A stretch of DNA of 64,000 nt from assembly GCF_012530535.1 (NCBI RefSeq), contig NZ_CP051299.1, positions 1,550,001 to 1,614,000 of the forward strand. The letters run 5' to 3'. Under the pieces are notes generated by a model. That model was given only the letters and a program-made list of their open reading frames with translations. It did not search any database and was not told the DNA's origin. Source of the DNA: Microcella flavibacter. GTDB taxonomy: Bacteria > Actinomycetota > Actinomycetes > Actinomycetales > Microbacteriaceae. Below, piece after piece: positions 9,627 to 18,900 of the stretch; the first letter of the stretch is position 1, and every line of letters starts with the position of its first letter. The position numbers and the translations under genes are program-made.

Positions 9627-9974
9627 CTAGTGGAAGCTGTCGCCGCAGGCGCAGGACCCGCCGGCGTTGGGGTTGTCGATCGTGAAGCCCTGCTTCTGGA
9701 TGGTGTCCTCGAAGTCGATCGAGGCGCCGTCGAGGTAGGGCACGCTCATCTTGTCGACGACGACCTCGACACCGTCGAAGTCGCGCGCGATGTCGCCGTC
9801 GAGCATGCGCTCGTCGAAGTACAGCTGGTAGATCAGGCCCGAGCAGCCGCCGGGCTGCACGGCGAGGCGCAGACGCAGGTCGTCGCGGCCCTCCTGCTCG
9901 AGCAGGCTCTTGACCTTCGACGCGGCCGCGTCGGTCAGGGCGACGCCGTGGGTGGAGATGGCGGTGTCGGTCAT
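9627..9974 (-). CDS. erpA: HesB/IscA-family iron-sulfur cluster insertion protein
   Basis: An A-type carrier that hands Fe-S clusters to apo-proteins. The 115-residue protein has the HesB fold and the three conserved cysteines (GGCSG, then SCACGDSFH at the C-terminus). The ATG at 9974 follows GAGGAG. A promoter with a palindrome over its -35 region lies just upstream. In actinobacteria this gene commonly sits next to the ctaC operon, whose targets include the Rieske protein. Confidence 0.92.
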   Translation of the reverse strand: MTDTAISTHGVALTDAAASKVKSLLEQEGRDDLRLRLAVQPGGCSGLIYQLYFDERMLDGDIARDFDGVEVVVDKMSVPYLDGASIDFEDTIQKQGFTIDNPNAGGSCACGDSFH

Positions 9975-10009
9975 GGGTTCGCTCCTCGGTGCGTAGGCGG
10001 TCGGGGGCC

Positions 10010-10038
10010 AGTGTACGTCGGCACCCTGTCAGGGTGAA
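10010..10038 (-). promoter_or_regulatory. Promoter of erpA with overlapping palindrome
   Basis: Minus strand: TTCACC (10038-10033), a 17-nt spacer, then TACACT (10015-10010). The perfect inverted repeat CACCCTG-T-CAGGGTG at 10022-10036 covers the end of the -35 and most of the spacer, a normal place for a repressor site. The palindrome could alternatively be part of a terminator for the dipeptidase gene, because outer arms CGTCGGC/GCCGACG flank it. Confidence 0.5.
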
Positions 10039-10055
10039 CAGCCGACGGGGGCGTT

Positions 10056-11504
10056 TTATTCGGCGTCGCGGGATGCGCTGCCGGCGTCGACCGCACCGCC
10101 GAGGCGGGCCAGCAGCACGGCCTCGGTGAGCACGGCCCGGTGCAGTACGCCCAGGTGCAGCGACTCGTTCGGGCTGTGGGCCCGCGTGTCGGGATCCTCC
10201 ACGCCCGTGACGAGCACGTGCGCCTCGGGGAAGGTGTCGTTGAGCTGCGCGATGAAGGGGATCGATCCGCCCACGCCGACGAGCCGGGGCTCCTCCCCCC
10301 ATGCCTCGTGCATGGCGGTGAGCGCCTCGTCGACGGCCCAGCCGCTCGTGTCCACGAGGAAGGGGTTGCCGCAGTCGATGCTCGAGAACTCGAGGTGCGC
10401 GCCGAAGGGCACGTGCGCCTCGAGGTGGGCGCGGATGGCCTCGAAGGCCTCGCGGGCGTCCTGCCCGGGGGCGACTCGAGCGCTGATCTTCACCGAGACC
10501 TTCGGCAGGAGGGTGTTGGACGCGTTCTTCACGCTCGGGGCGTCGATGCCGGTGACCGTGATCGCGGGCTGCGCCCAGAGCCGGTGCAGGATCTCGCCGC
10601 GGCCGATCGAGCGCACGCCCTCGAGCAGGGCGGCCTCCTCGCGCAGACGCTGCTCGTCGAAGGCGGGGACGGACTGCTCGTGGGCGCGCATCCCCTCGAC
10701 GGCGACCGCGCCGTCGTCGTCGTGCAGCGTCGCGAGCAGGCGCACGGCGGCGAGCATCGCGTCGGGGGCCGCACCGCCGAACATGCCGGAGTGCGAGGCG
10801 TGGCCGAGCGTCGAGACGGTGAGGGTGAAGGCGGCGTTGCCGCGCAGGCCGACGGTGAGCGAGGGGGTCGTGACGTTCCAGTTGTCGGAGTCGGCGACGA
10901 CGATGACGTCGGCGGCGAGCAGGTCGCGGTGCTTTGCCAGCAGAGCGCCGAAGGAGCGCGAGCCGAACTCCTCCTCCCCCTCGATGAAGACGGCGATGCC
11001 GAGCTCGGGGTCGCCCGAGGTCTCGACGAGCGCGCGGATGGCGGCGACGTGCGCGATGACGCCCGCCTTGTCGTCGGCCGCGCCTCGGCCGTAGAGCCTG
11101 TCGCCGATCACGGTCGGCTCGTAGGGCGGGGTCTGCCAGTCGGCCTCGTCGCCGGGGGGCTGCACGTCGTGGTGCGCGTAGAGCAGGATGGTCGGCTTGC
11201 CGCCGCGGGCCGCGCGGCGCGCGAAGACGGCGGGCTGGCCGAGCACGCCCTCGGTGCCGGGGATCTCGACGCGGTCGACCACGACGGTGTCGAAGACCTC
11301 GAGCTCGGTGAGCAGGCGGGCGACCTCGGCCGCCGAAGCCTCGACGTGCGCGGGGTCGAAGCCGTCCCACGAGACCGAGGGGATGCGGACAAGCGTCGAC
11401 AGATCGGCGATCGCCGCCGGCAGTCCGTCGCGCACGGCGTCGCGCAGGCGGTCGAGGAGATCGGCGGGGGTTGCGGGCCTCGTGGGCCGGGCGTCGAGCG
11501 TCAT
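10056..11504 (-). CDS. M20-family metallo-dipeptidase
   Basis: A 482-residue zinc peptidase of the M20/PepV-CNDP-like group acting on short peptides. The metal-binding blocks are LLYAHHDVQPPGD (His/Asp) near residue 100, GRGAADDKAG, IEGEEEFGS with the general-base Glu, and ADSDNWN. The inserted dimerisation domain is present. The ATG at 11504 lies 6 nt behind TAGATT and has no Shine-Dalgarno. It is divergent from the DUF3043 gene. The true substrate is unknown. Confidence 0.9.
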   Translation of the reverse strand: MTLDARPTRPATPADLLDRLRDAVRDGLPAAIADLSTLVRIPSVSWDGFDPAHVEASAAEVARLLTELEVFDTVVVDRVEIPGTEGVLGQPAVFARRAARGGKPTILLYAHHDVQPPGDEADWQTPPYEPTVIGDRLYGRGAADDKAGVIAHVAAIRALVETSGDPELGIAVFIEGEEEFGSRSFGALLAKHRDLLAADVIVVADSDNWNVTTPSLTVGLRGNAAFTLTVSTLGHASHSGMFGGAAPDAMLAAVRLLATLHDDDGAVAVEGMRAHEQSVPAFDEQRLREEAALLEGVRSIGRGEILHRLWAQPAITVTGIDAPSVKNASNTLLPKVSVKISARVAPGQDAREAFEAIRAHLEAHVPFGAHLEFSSIDCGNPFLVDTSGWAVDEALTAMHEAWGEEPRLVGVGGSIPFIAQLNDTFPEAHVLVTGVEDPDTRAHSPNESLHLGVLHRAVLTEAVLLARLGGAVDAGSASRDAE

Positions 11505-11510
11505 GGCGGT

Positions 11511-11516
11511 AATCTA
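11511..11516 (-). promoter_or_regulatory. -10 element of dipeptidase gene (leaderless)
   Basis: TAGATT on the minus strand is 6 nt from the ATG at 11504. The overlapping plus-strand TAATCT at 11510-11515 could serve the divergent DUF3043 gene. Confidence 0.55.
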
Positions 11517-11547
11517 TAGCTCACGCCCACCGGAAGGATGTGCCGCC

Positions 11548-12141
11548 GTGGCCGCCCGAGACAACGCCAAGTCCGCCCCCCGCGCCGCCGAGAAGGCCGG
11601 CGCCGACGCCATCGCGCACGCCGAGGCGATCGCCGCCGGCAAGGGCCGGCCGACGCCCAGCCGCAAGGAGCGCGAGGCTGCCCGCAAGCGGCCGCTCGTG
11701 CCGAACGACCGCAAGGAGGCGGCGAAGGCGCACCGGGCGAAGATGAACGAGGCCCGCGAGCGCGCCCGCCTCGGCATGGCCGCCGGTGAGGAGCGCTACC
11801 TGCCGCAGCGCGACCGCGGGCCGCAGAAGAAGTTCGTGCGCGACTACGTCGACGCGCGCTGGAGCCTCGGCGAGTTCATGATCCCGGTGATGTTCGTCGT
11901 CATCATCATCACCTTCATCCCGACCCTCGACGTCTACGCGGTGCTCGCCCTGTGGGCCTTCTTCCTCGTCGCCATCATCGACTCCACCGTGCTCGGCTGG
12001 CTCGTGACCCGCGCGCTCGCCCGCAAGTACGGCAAGGACCGCGTCGAGAAGGTGCGCTTCTACGCGGCGATGCGCTCGCTGCAGCTGCGCGTGCTGCGCC
12101 TGCCGAAGCCGCAGGTCAAGCGCGGCGAGTTTCCCGCCTGA
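11548..12141 (+). CDS. DUF3043-family membrane protein
   Basis: A 197-residue protein matching the actinobacterial DUF3043 family, of unknown function. The N-terminal half is basic and Lys/Arg/Ala-rich (about residues 1-105) with the YLPQRDRGPQKKFVRDYVDAR block. Two adjacent membrane helices follow (about residues 113-155), then a basic C-terminal tail. I chose the GTG at 11548 because GGAAGG lies 10 nt upstream and the nearby ATG at 11538 is out of frame. It converges on pyrD. Confidence 0.85.
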   Translation: MAARDNAKSAPRAAEKAGADAIAHAEAIAAGKGRPTPSRKEREAARKRPLVPNDRKEAAKAHRAKMNEARERARLGMAAGEERYLPQRDRGPQKKFVRDYVDARWSLGEFMIPVMFVVIIITFIPTLDVYAVLALWAFFLVAIIDSTVLGWLVTRALARKYGKDRVEKVRFYAAMRSLQLRVLRLPKPQVKRGEFPA

Positions 12142-12192
12142 GCCGCGGCGCTCCCCCGTCGACGAGCCCTCGGCTCGGACCCGGGTGGACGC

Positions 12193-13239
12193 TCAGACGC
12201 GGGCGGAGACCGTGCGTCGCGCCAGCCCGCGGTTGATCGCGCGCGCCCAGCCCGGCCCGCGATAGAGGAACGCCGTGTACCCCTGGACGAGCGTCGCGCC
12301 GGCCTCGAGCCGCTCGGCGACGTCCTCGGCGGTGTCCACTCCCCCGACGGCGATGACGCAGTAGTCGGCGGGCACCGCGGCGCGCACGATGCGCAGCACC
12401 TCGAGGGCGCGGGCCCGCAGCGGCGCGCCGCTCAGTCCGCCCGCCCCGGCGGCATCCACCACCGAGGCATCGGTGCGCAGCCCCTCGCGGGCGATCGTCG
12501 TGTTCGTCGCGATGACGCCGCGCAGGCCCTTCGCGACGGCGAGGCGCGCGACGCCCTCGACGGCCTCGTCATCGAGATCGGGGGCGATCTTCACGAGCAC
12601 CGGGGTCGCGCCGGCCTCCTCGAGCACGGCGTCGAGCAGCGGGCCGAGCATCGCCTCGTCCTGCAGGCCGCGCAGGCCGGGGGTGTTCGGCGAGGAGACG
12701 TTGACGGCGAGGTAGTCGGCGACGGGGGCGAGCAGCCGGGCCGACTCGCGGTAGTCGGCGATGGCGTCCTCCACGGCGACGACGCGGCTCTTGCCGATGT
12801 TCGCACCGATGATCGCTCGGGGCCGGCGGACGGACTCGCGGCGTACGCGCTCGGCGGCCCGGGCGGCCCCCTCGTTGTTGAAGCCCATGCGGTTGATGAC
12901 GGCGCGGTCGTCGATCAGGCGGAAGAGCCGCGGCCGCGGATTGCCCTCCTGCGGCACCGCCGTCACGGTGCCGATCTCGACATGACCGAAGCCGAGGGCC
13001 CAGAGCCCGCGGATGCTCTCGGCGTTCTTGTCGAAGCCGGCGGCGACGCCGAACGGCGACTCGAAGCGCAGGCCGAGCGTCTCGACCGCGAGGGACGGGT
13101 CGGGCCGGGTGGCGCGGCGCACGAGACCGGTCAGGCCGAGGCGCGGGATGGCGCGGATGACCGCGACGGCGACGTGGTGCGCGCGCTCCGGGTCCATGCG
13201 GGCGAAGACCTGGCGGAACAGCAGGTCGTACGCGCTCAC
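12193..13239 (-). CDS. pyrD: Dihydroorotate dehydrogenase (quinone), class 2
   Basis: PyrD oxidises dihydroorotate to orotate in pyrimidine synthesis, passing electrons to quinone. The 348-residue protein has the class 2 N-terminal helical membrane-association segment (MDPERAHHVAV), the GVAAGFDKN flavin-site block, NVSSPNTPGLR with the catalytic serine, and the IAVGGV phosphate-binding loop. The frame continues upstream across nrdR, but the GTG at 13239 just after the nrdR stop gives the expected N-terminus. Confidence 0.95.
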   Translation of the reverse strand: MSAYDLLFRQVFARMDPERAHHVAVAVIRAIPRLGLTGLVRRATRPDPSLAVETLGLRFESPFGVAAGFDKNAESIRGLWALGFGHVEIGTVTAVPQEGNPRPRLFRLIDDRAVINRMGFNNEGAARAAERVRRESVRRPRAIIGANIGKSRVVAVEDAIADYRESARLLAPVADYLAVNVSSPNTPGLRGLQDEAMLGPLLDAVLEEAGATPVLVKIAPDLDDEAVEGVARLAVAKGLRGVIATNTTIAREGLRTDASVVDAAGAGGLSGAPLRARALEVLRIVRAAVPADYCVIAVGGVDTAEDVAERLEAGATLVQGYTAFLYRGPGWARAINRGLARRTVSARV

Positions 13240-13244
13240 GTTGC

Positions 13245-13712
13245 TCAGCCCTTCTCGGGTCGCGCGGCGTCCTCGACGCGCAGCTGGGCGATCGCGGCCT
13301 CGAAGTCCTCGAGGTTCTCGAAGGCCTGGTAGACGCTCGCGAATCGGAGGAACGCGACCTCGTCGAGCTCGCGCAGCTCGGGCAGGATGGCGAGCCCGAT
13401 GTCGTTGGCCTCGAGCTGCGAGGCGCCGGTCGCCCGCAGCGACTCCTCGACCTTCTGCGCGAGCAGGGCGAGGTCGCCGTCGGTGACGGGGCGGCCCTGG
13501 CAGGCTTTGCGCACGCCGGCCACGATCTTCTCGCGCGAGAACGGGACGACCGAGCCGTTGCGCTTGATGACCGAGAGGCTCGCGGTCTCGGTCGTCGAGA
13601 AGCGGCGACCGCATTCGGGGCACTGACGGCGTCGGCGGATGCTCAGCCCGTCATCGCTCGTGCGCGAGTCGATGACGCGGCTGTCGGAGTACCGGCAGAA
13701 GGGGCAGTGCAT
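13245..13712 (-). CDS. nrdR: Transcriptional repressor NrdR
   Basis: NrdR senses ATP/dATP and represses ribonucleotide reductase genes. The 155-residue protein starts with a zinc ribbon (CPFC and CPECGRRF) and continues into an ATP-cone domain ([21 protein letters not shown]). The ATG at 13712 lies 8 nt behind TAGGCT, whose first three bases are the hisD stop codon. This suggests an independent leaderless promoter inside the hisD-nrdR junction. The nrd genes it controls are outside the window. Confidence 0.95.
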   Translation of the reverse strand: MHCPFCRYSDSRVIDSRTSDDGLSIRRRRQCPECGRRFSTTETASLSVIKRNGSVVPFSREKIVAGVRKACQGRPVTDGDLALLAQKVEESLRATGASQLEANDIGLAILPELRELDEVAFLRFASVYQAFENLEDFEAAIAQLRVEDAARPEKG

Positions 13713-13720
13713 GGTTCCCG

Positions 13721-13726
13721 AGCCTA
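13721..13726 (-). promoter_or_regulatory. -10 element of nrdR overlapping hisD stop
   Basis: TAGGCT on the minus strand. Its TAG is the hisD stop codon (13724-13726), and the nrdR ATG begins 8 nt further on. Confidence 0.45.
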
Positions 13727-15073
13727 GCCGTCGGCGCCGGATCCGGCGGCCGGGCCGCCGTCCGCCGCCGGGTCGAACCGCACCTGCACCGCGCGGCCGT
13801 GCGCGGGCAGCTGCTCGGCCCCGCTCAGCGCCGAGACCTGATCGGCGACGACGGAGAGCGCGGCGCGGTCGTACTCGACGATCTGCTGCGGGCGCAGGAA
13901 GGTGTAGGCCCCGAGCCCCGAGGAGTAGCGCGCGGCGCCGCCCGTCGGCAGCACGTGGTTGGAGCCGGCGATGTAGTCGCCGAGGCTGACCGGGGTGTGA
14001 TCGCCGACGAAGATGGCGCCGGCGTTCTCGAGGGCCGGCAGCAGCGCCTCCGGGTCGGCGACCTGCACCTCGAGGTGCTCGGGCGCGTAGGCGTTGCTGA
14101 AGGCGACCGCCTGCGCGAGGTCGTCGACGAGCACGATCGCCGACTGCGGGCCGGCGAAGCTCGTGGTGATGCGCTCGCGGTGGTGCGCCGCGGCGACCGC
14201 GGCGGGCAGCAGCCGCTCGACAGCGCGCGCGAGCTCGAGGTCGTCGGTGACGAGCACGCTGCCGGCGAGCTCGTCGTGCTCGGCCTGGCTCACGAGGTCG
14301 GCGACGACGTAGGCCGGATTCGCCGTGCGGTCGGCGATGACGAGGATCTCGGTCGGGCCGGCCTCGGAGTCGATGCCGACGACGCCGTTCACGGCGCGCT
14401 TCGCCGTCGCGACGAAGAGGTTGCCGGGACCGGTGATGACCTGCACGGGCTCGAGGCCGAGGTCGGGCACGCCGTGGGCGAGGGCGCCGATCGCGCCGGC
14501 GCCGCCCATGGCGTAGACCTCGTCGACGCCGAGCAGGTGGGCGGCCGCGAGGATCGTGGGGTGCACCGAGCCGCCGAAGGCCTCCTGGGCCGGGCTCGCG
14601 AGGGCGATCGAGCGCACGCCCGCGACCTGCGCCGCGACGACGTTCATGACGACGCTCGACGGGTAGACGGCCTTGCCGCCGGGCACGTAGAGGCCGACGC
14701 GGGCGACGGGAACCCAGCGCTGCACGATGCGCGCTCCCGGCGCCACCTCGGTGGTCACGGGCGGGGGCACCTGGCCGGCCGTGCCGCGCCGCACCCGGGT
14801 GATGGCCTCGTCGAGGGCATCCCGCACCGCCGGATCGAGCTGGGCGGCGGCGGCGGCGAGCGCCTCGGCCGGCACGCGCAGGTGCGGGGGCCGCACGCGA
14901 TCGAAGCGCTCGGCCTGCTCGAGCAGGGCCGCGGAGCCGCGCTCGCGCACATCCGCGATGAGGGCGTCGACGACGGCGACCGCCGAGCCGACGTCGCTCG
15001 CGGAGCGCGGGACGAGGGCGAGCAGGTCGGCGGTCGAGAGGCTGCGACCGCGCAGATCGAGGGTCTGGATCAT
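13724..15073 (-). CDS. hisD: Histidinol dehydrogenase
   Basis: HisD catalyses the last two NAD-dependent oxidations from histidinol to histidine. The 449-residue protein shows the [10 protein letters not shown] block and the SQAEHD zinc-site motif near residue 270, plus [13 protein letters not shown] toward the C-terminus. It lies between nrdR and the divergent flavin reductase-like gene. No other his gene is in the window, so it is detached from any his operon here. A weak TAGGCT box lies 9 nt before the ATG. Confidence 0.95.
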   Translation of the reverse strand: MIQTLDLRGRSLSTADLLALVPRSASDVGSAVAVVDALIADVRERGSAALLEQAERFDRVRPPHLRVPAEALAAAAAQLDPAVRDALDEAITRVRRGTAGQVPPPVTTEVAPGARIVQRWVPVARVGLYVPGGKAVYPSSVVMNVVAAQVAGVRSIALASPAQEAFGGSVHPTILAAAHLLGVDEVYAMGGAGAIGALAHGVPDLGLEPVQVITGPGNLFVATAKRAVNGVVGIDSEAGPTEILVIADRTANPAYVVADLVSQAEHDELAGSVLVTDDLELARAVERLLPAAVAAAHHRERITTSFAGPQSAIVLVDDLAQAVAFSNAYAPEHLEVQVADPEALLPALENAGAIFVGDHTPVSLGDYIAGSNHVLPTGGAARYSSGLGAYTFLRPQQIVEYDRAALSVVADQVSALSGAEQLPAHGRAVQVRFDPAADGGPAAGSGADG

Positions 15074-15142
15074 GGCGGCATCAGCCTAATCGGGGGCCGG
15101 CTCGGGAATAGCCGAGCGCCTCGGCTGTTGCATGCTTGCGTG

Positions 15143-15643
15143 ATGACCACGACAGCCGACGCCACCGGATTCGACGCCTTCGCCCAAGCCTTCCGCCGCC
15201 ACGCCGCCGGGGTCGCCGTCATCACCGCGCTGAGCCCCGAGGGGCGGCCGGTCGGCTTCACCGCCACCTCGCTCGCCTCGCTCGCGGCGGAGCCCCCGCT
15301 CGCCACCTTCAACATGGCCCGCATCGCCAGCAGCTGGCCCGCGATCGAGCAGACCGACCTCGTCGTCATCCACATGCTCGGCGAGGGCGACCTCGAGGTG
15401 GCGCGCATCATGGCCGGCCCCAACGCCGAGCGGTTCGACGGCGACCACTGGGAGCCGGGACCGCACGGGCTGCCGGTGCTGAAGAACGTGACGGCCTGGA
15501 TGCTCGGCCGCATCGTCGCGCGCACGAACGTGGCCGAGAACGCCATGATCGCGGTGCAGATCGAGCAGGGCGCCCTCGGGGAGCCCGACGAGCCGCTGCT
15601 CTACCACGAGCGCGCGTACCGCGTGCTCGGCGCCCACCTCTAG
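15143..15643 (+). CDS. Flavin reductase-like domain protein (FMN-binding)
   Basis: A 166-residue protein of the flavin reductase (NADH:FMN oxidoreductase-like) family. The FMN-binding signature is HAAGVAVITA followed by GFTATSLASLAAEPPLATF, and the C-terminus HERAYRVLG is typical. Such proteins either supply reduced flavin to monooxygenases or act as F420/FMN-binding reductases. No partner oxygenase is adjacent, so the role is open. The ATG lies 6 nt behind a weak -10-like CATGCT. Confidence 0.82.
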   Translation: MTTTADATGFDAFAQAFRRHAAGVAVITALSPEGRPVGFTATSLASLAAEPPLATFNMARIASSWPAIEQTDLVVIHMLGEGDLEVARIMAGPNAERFDGDHWEPGPHGLPVLKNVTAWMLGRIVARTNVAENAMIAVQIEQGALGEPDEPLLYHERAYRVLGAHL

Positions 15644-15650
15644 GAGCGCG

Positions 15651-15860
15651 CTACTCGTCGCCGATCTTCTCGTCGATCGTCCCCTTGACGTCGTCGATCT
15701 GCTCGCTGAACTTGCCCCCGGTCAGCGAGTCGGCGAGGCCGGCCACACCGTCGAGCACCTTGTCGCTGACGCCCTCCGCCTGCTCGCTCGCGAGCATCCC
15801 CTTGACCTTCTCGTCGTTCAGGAACTCCTGCGCCTTCTTGGTGATGTCGTCGATGGCCAT
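15651..15860 (-). CDS. Small Rv0909/MT0933-type 'antitoxin' family protein
   Basis: A 69-residue acidic protein starting MAIDDITKKAQEFL, with predicted amphipathic helices and the KVLDGVAGLAD-type centre. It resembles the actinobacterial family named antitoxin after Rv0909. No toxin gene is adjacent, so an antitoxin role is not supported here, and a general stress-type small protein is equally possible. The ATG at 15860 follows GGAAGG. Its 3' end lies only 7 bp from the convergent flavin reductase-like gene. Confidence 0.75.
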   Translation of the reverse strand: MAIDDITKKAQEFLNDEKVKGMLASEQAEGVSDKVLDGVAGLADSLTGGKFSEQIDDVKGTIDEKIGDE

Positions 15861-15948
15861 GGGCCGAGCCTTCCGTCACGGGGAGGCCGCGGGCGGGCAT
15901 CCACTCCTGACGATCATGGATGACCGGGGGCCCCGGGGCAAGAGGCGG

Positions 15949-18900
15949 TCAGGCGAGCGCGCGCGGGCCCAGCAGGCTCTTGACCTCGCCGAAGAAGTCG
16001 GTGGTCGGGGCGATGCGGTGCGGCAGCTCGAACACGCGCGCGGCGTCGGCGCGCACGAGGCGCAGGCGAACCTCGGTCGTGCCGCGGTGCCGGCTCAGCA
16101 CCGCGCCGAGCTCGGTCACGACGTCGACCGTCGCCCGCTGCTCGCGCACCGTGAGAGTCAGCGGCCCCGACTCGGTGGCGACCCCCATGTCGGGCATCTG
16201 CAACGTGATCGCCTGCAGCGTGATGCCGTCGTCGCGGTGGTTGACCCGGCCGCGCACCACCACGATCGAGTCGGCCGCGAGCCGCATGCCGAACTCCTGG
16301 TAGGTCTTGCCGAGGAACATGGCCTGCACCTCGCCGCCGAAGTCCTCGATCGTCACCATGCCGTAGGGGTTGCCCGAGTTGCGCGCCACCCGGTGCTGCA
16401 CGCTCGTGATGAGGCCCGCGACCGTCACTTGCTCGCCATCGCCCGGGGGGTTGTCGTTGAGCTCGGCGATGCTCGAGCCCGCGTGCTTCGAGAGCGCGAC
16501 CTCGAGCCCGGCGAGCGGGTGGTCGCTGACGTAGAGGCCGAGCATCTCGCGCTCGAAGGCGAGCTTGTCCTTCTTCGCCCACTCCGGGCGCTCGGGGACC
16601 AGCTCGGTCTGGGCGGGCTCGTCGAAGAGGCTGTCGAAGTCGAAGCCGACGTCGCCGTTGAGCTCGGCCCGCTTCTCCTTCACGGCCGCCTCGACGGCGC
16701 CCTCGTGGATCTCCATGAGCGCGCGGCGGGTCGACCCCAGCGAATCGAAGGCGCCCGCCTTGATGAGCGACTCGATCGCGCGCTTGTTCGCGACCGGGGC
16801 GGGCACCTTCTTGAGGAAGTCGAAGAAGCCCGTGAACGGCTCCTTCTGCTCGCGCGCCGAGCGGATGCCGTCGACGACGTTGGTGCCGACGTTGCGCACC
16901 GCGCCGAGGCCGAAGCGGATGTCGTCGCCGACGGCCGCGAAGAAGCCGATCGACTCGTTGACGTCGGGCGGCAGCACCGTGATGCCCATGCGGCGGCACT
17001 CGTTGAGGTACACCGCCATCTTGTCCTTCGAGTCGCCGACGCTCGTCAGCAGGGCGGCCATGTACTCGGCCGGGTAGTGCGCCTTCAGGTAGGCCGTCCA
17101 GTACGACACGACGCCGTAGGCCGCGGAGTGCGCCTTGTTGAAGGCGTAGTCGGAGAAGGGCAGCAGGATGTCCCAGAGCGTCTGCACCGCGGCCATCGAG
17201 TAGCCGTTCGCGGCCATCCCGGCACTGAAGTTCTCGAACTGCTTGTCGAGCTCGCTCTTCTTCTTCTTGCCCATCGCGCGCCGCAGCAGGTCTGCCTGGG
17301 CGAGCGTGTACCCGGCGAGCTTCTGCGCGATCGCCATGACCTGCTCCTGGTAGACGATGAGGCCGTAGGTCTGCCCCAGCACCTCCTCGAGCGGCTCGGC
17401 GAGCTCCGGGTGGATGGGCGTGATCTGCTGACGGCCGTTCTTGCGCAGCGCGTAGTTCGTGTGCGAGTCGGCGCCCATCGGGCCTGGCCGGTAGAGCGCG
17501 AGCACGGCCGAGATGTCCTCGAAGTTGTCGGGCTTCATCATGCGCAGCAGTGAGCGCATCGGCCCGCCGTCGAGCTGGAACACCCCGAGGGTGTCGCCGC
17601 GGGCCATGAGCTCGTACGCGGCGGGGTCGTCGAGCTCGAGCTCCTCGAGCACCAGCTTCTCGCCGCGGTTCGCCTCGATGTTGTCGAGCGCGTCGTCGAT
17701 GATCGTGAGGTTGCGCAGCCCTAGGAAGTCCATCTTGATGAGCCCGAGGGACTCGCAGGCGGGGTAGTCGAACTGCGTGACGATCTGGCCGTCCTGCTCC
17801 CGCTTCATGATCGGGATGATGTCGAGCAGCGGCTCGCTCGACATGATGACGCCGGCCGCGTGCACGCCCCACTGCCGCTTGAGGTTCTCGAGCCCGAGCG
17901 CGGTGTCGAAGACGGTGCGCGCTTCGGCATCGGTCTCGATGACCGTGCGGAAGTCGGCGGCCTCCTTGAAGCGCTCGTGCGAGCGGTCGAGGATGCCCGA
18001 CAGCGGCATGTCCTTGCCCATGATCGCCGGCGGCATCGCCTTCGTGAGCTTCTCGCCCATGCCGAACGGGAACCCGAGTACGCGCGAGCTGTCCTTGAGG
18101 GCCTGCTTGGCCTTGATGGTGCCGTAGGTGACGATCTGGGCGACGCGCTCGTCGCCGTACTTGTCCGTCACGTAGCGGATGACCTCGCCGCGGCGCCGGT
18201 CGTCGAAGTCGACGTCGAAGTCGGGCATCGAGACGCGGTCGGGGTTGAGGAAGCGCTCGAAGATGAGGCCGTGCCGGATGGGGTCGAGGTCGGTGATGCG
18301 CATCGCGTAGGCGACCATCGAGCCCGCGCCCGAGCCGCGGCCCGGCCCGACGCGGATGCCGTGGTTCTTCGACCAGTTGATGAAGTCGGCGACCACGAGG
18401 AAGTAGCTCGGGAACCCCATCTGCGTGATGACGCCGATCTCGTACTCCGCGCGCGCCCGCACCTCGGCGCTCACGCCGTCGGGGTAGCGGTAGGCGAGGC
18501 CCTTCTCGACCTCCTGCACGAACCAGCCGTCCTCCGTCTCGCCCTCCGGCACGGGGAACTTCGGCATGTAGTTCGCCTGCGTGTCGAAGCGCACGTCGAC
18601 GCGCTCGGCGATGAGCAGCGTGTTGTCGCAGGCCTCGGGGTGGTCGCGGAACAGCTCGCGCATCTGCGCCGGCGTCTTCAGGTAGAACTCGTCGGCGTCG
18701 AACTTGAAGCGGTTCGGGTCGTGCAGGGTCGAGCCGGACTGCACGCACAGCAGCGCCGCGTGCGACTGGGCGTCGCCGGGGTGCGTGTAGTGCAGGTCGT
18801 TCGTCGCGACCATCGGCAGTCCGAGATCCTTCGCGAGCCGGATGAGGTCGCTCATGATGCGCCGCTCGATGCCGAGCCCGTGGTCCATGATCTCGGCGAA

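Noticed and set aside
15651-15860. Toxin-antitoxin module
   Set aside because: The small protein belongs to a family named antitoxin, but no toxin-like ORF lies next to it on either strand.
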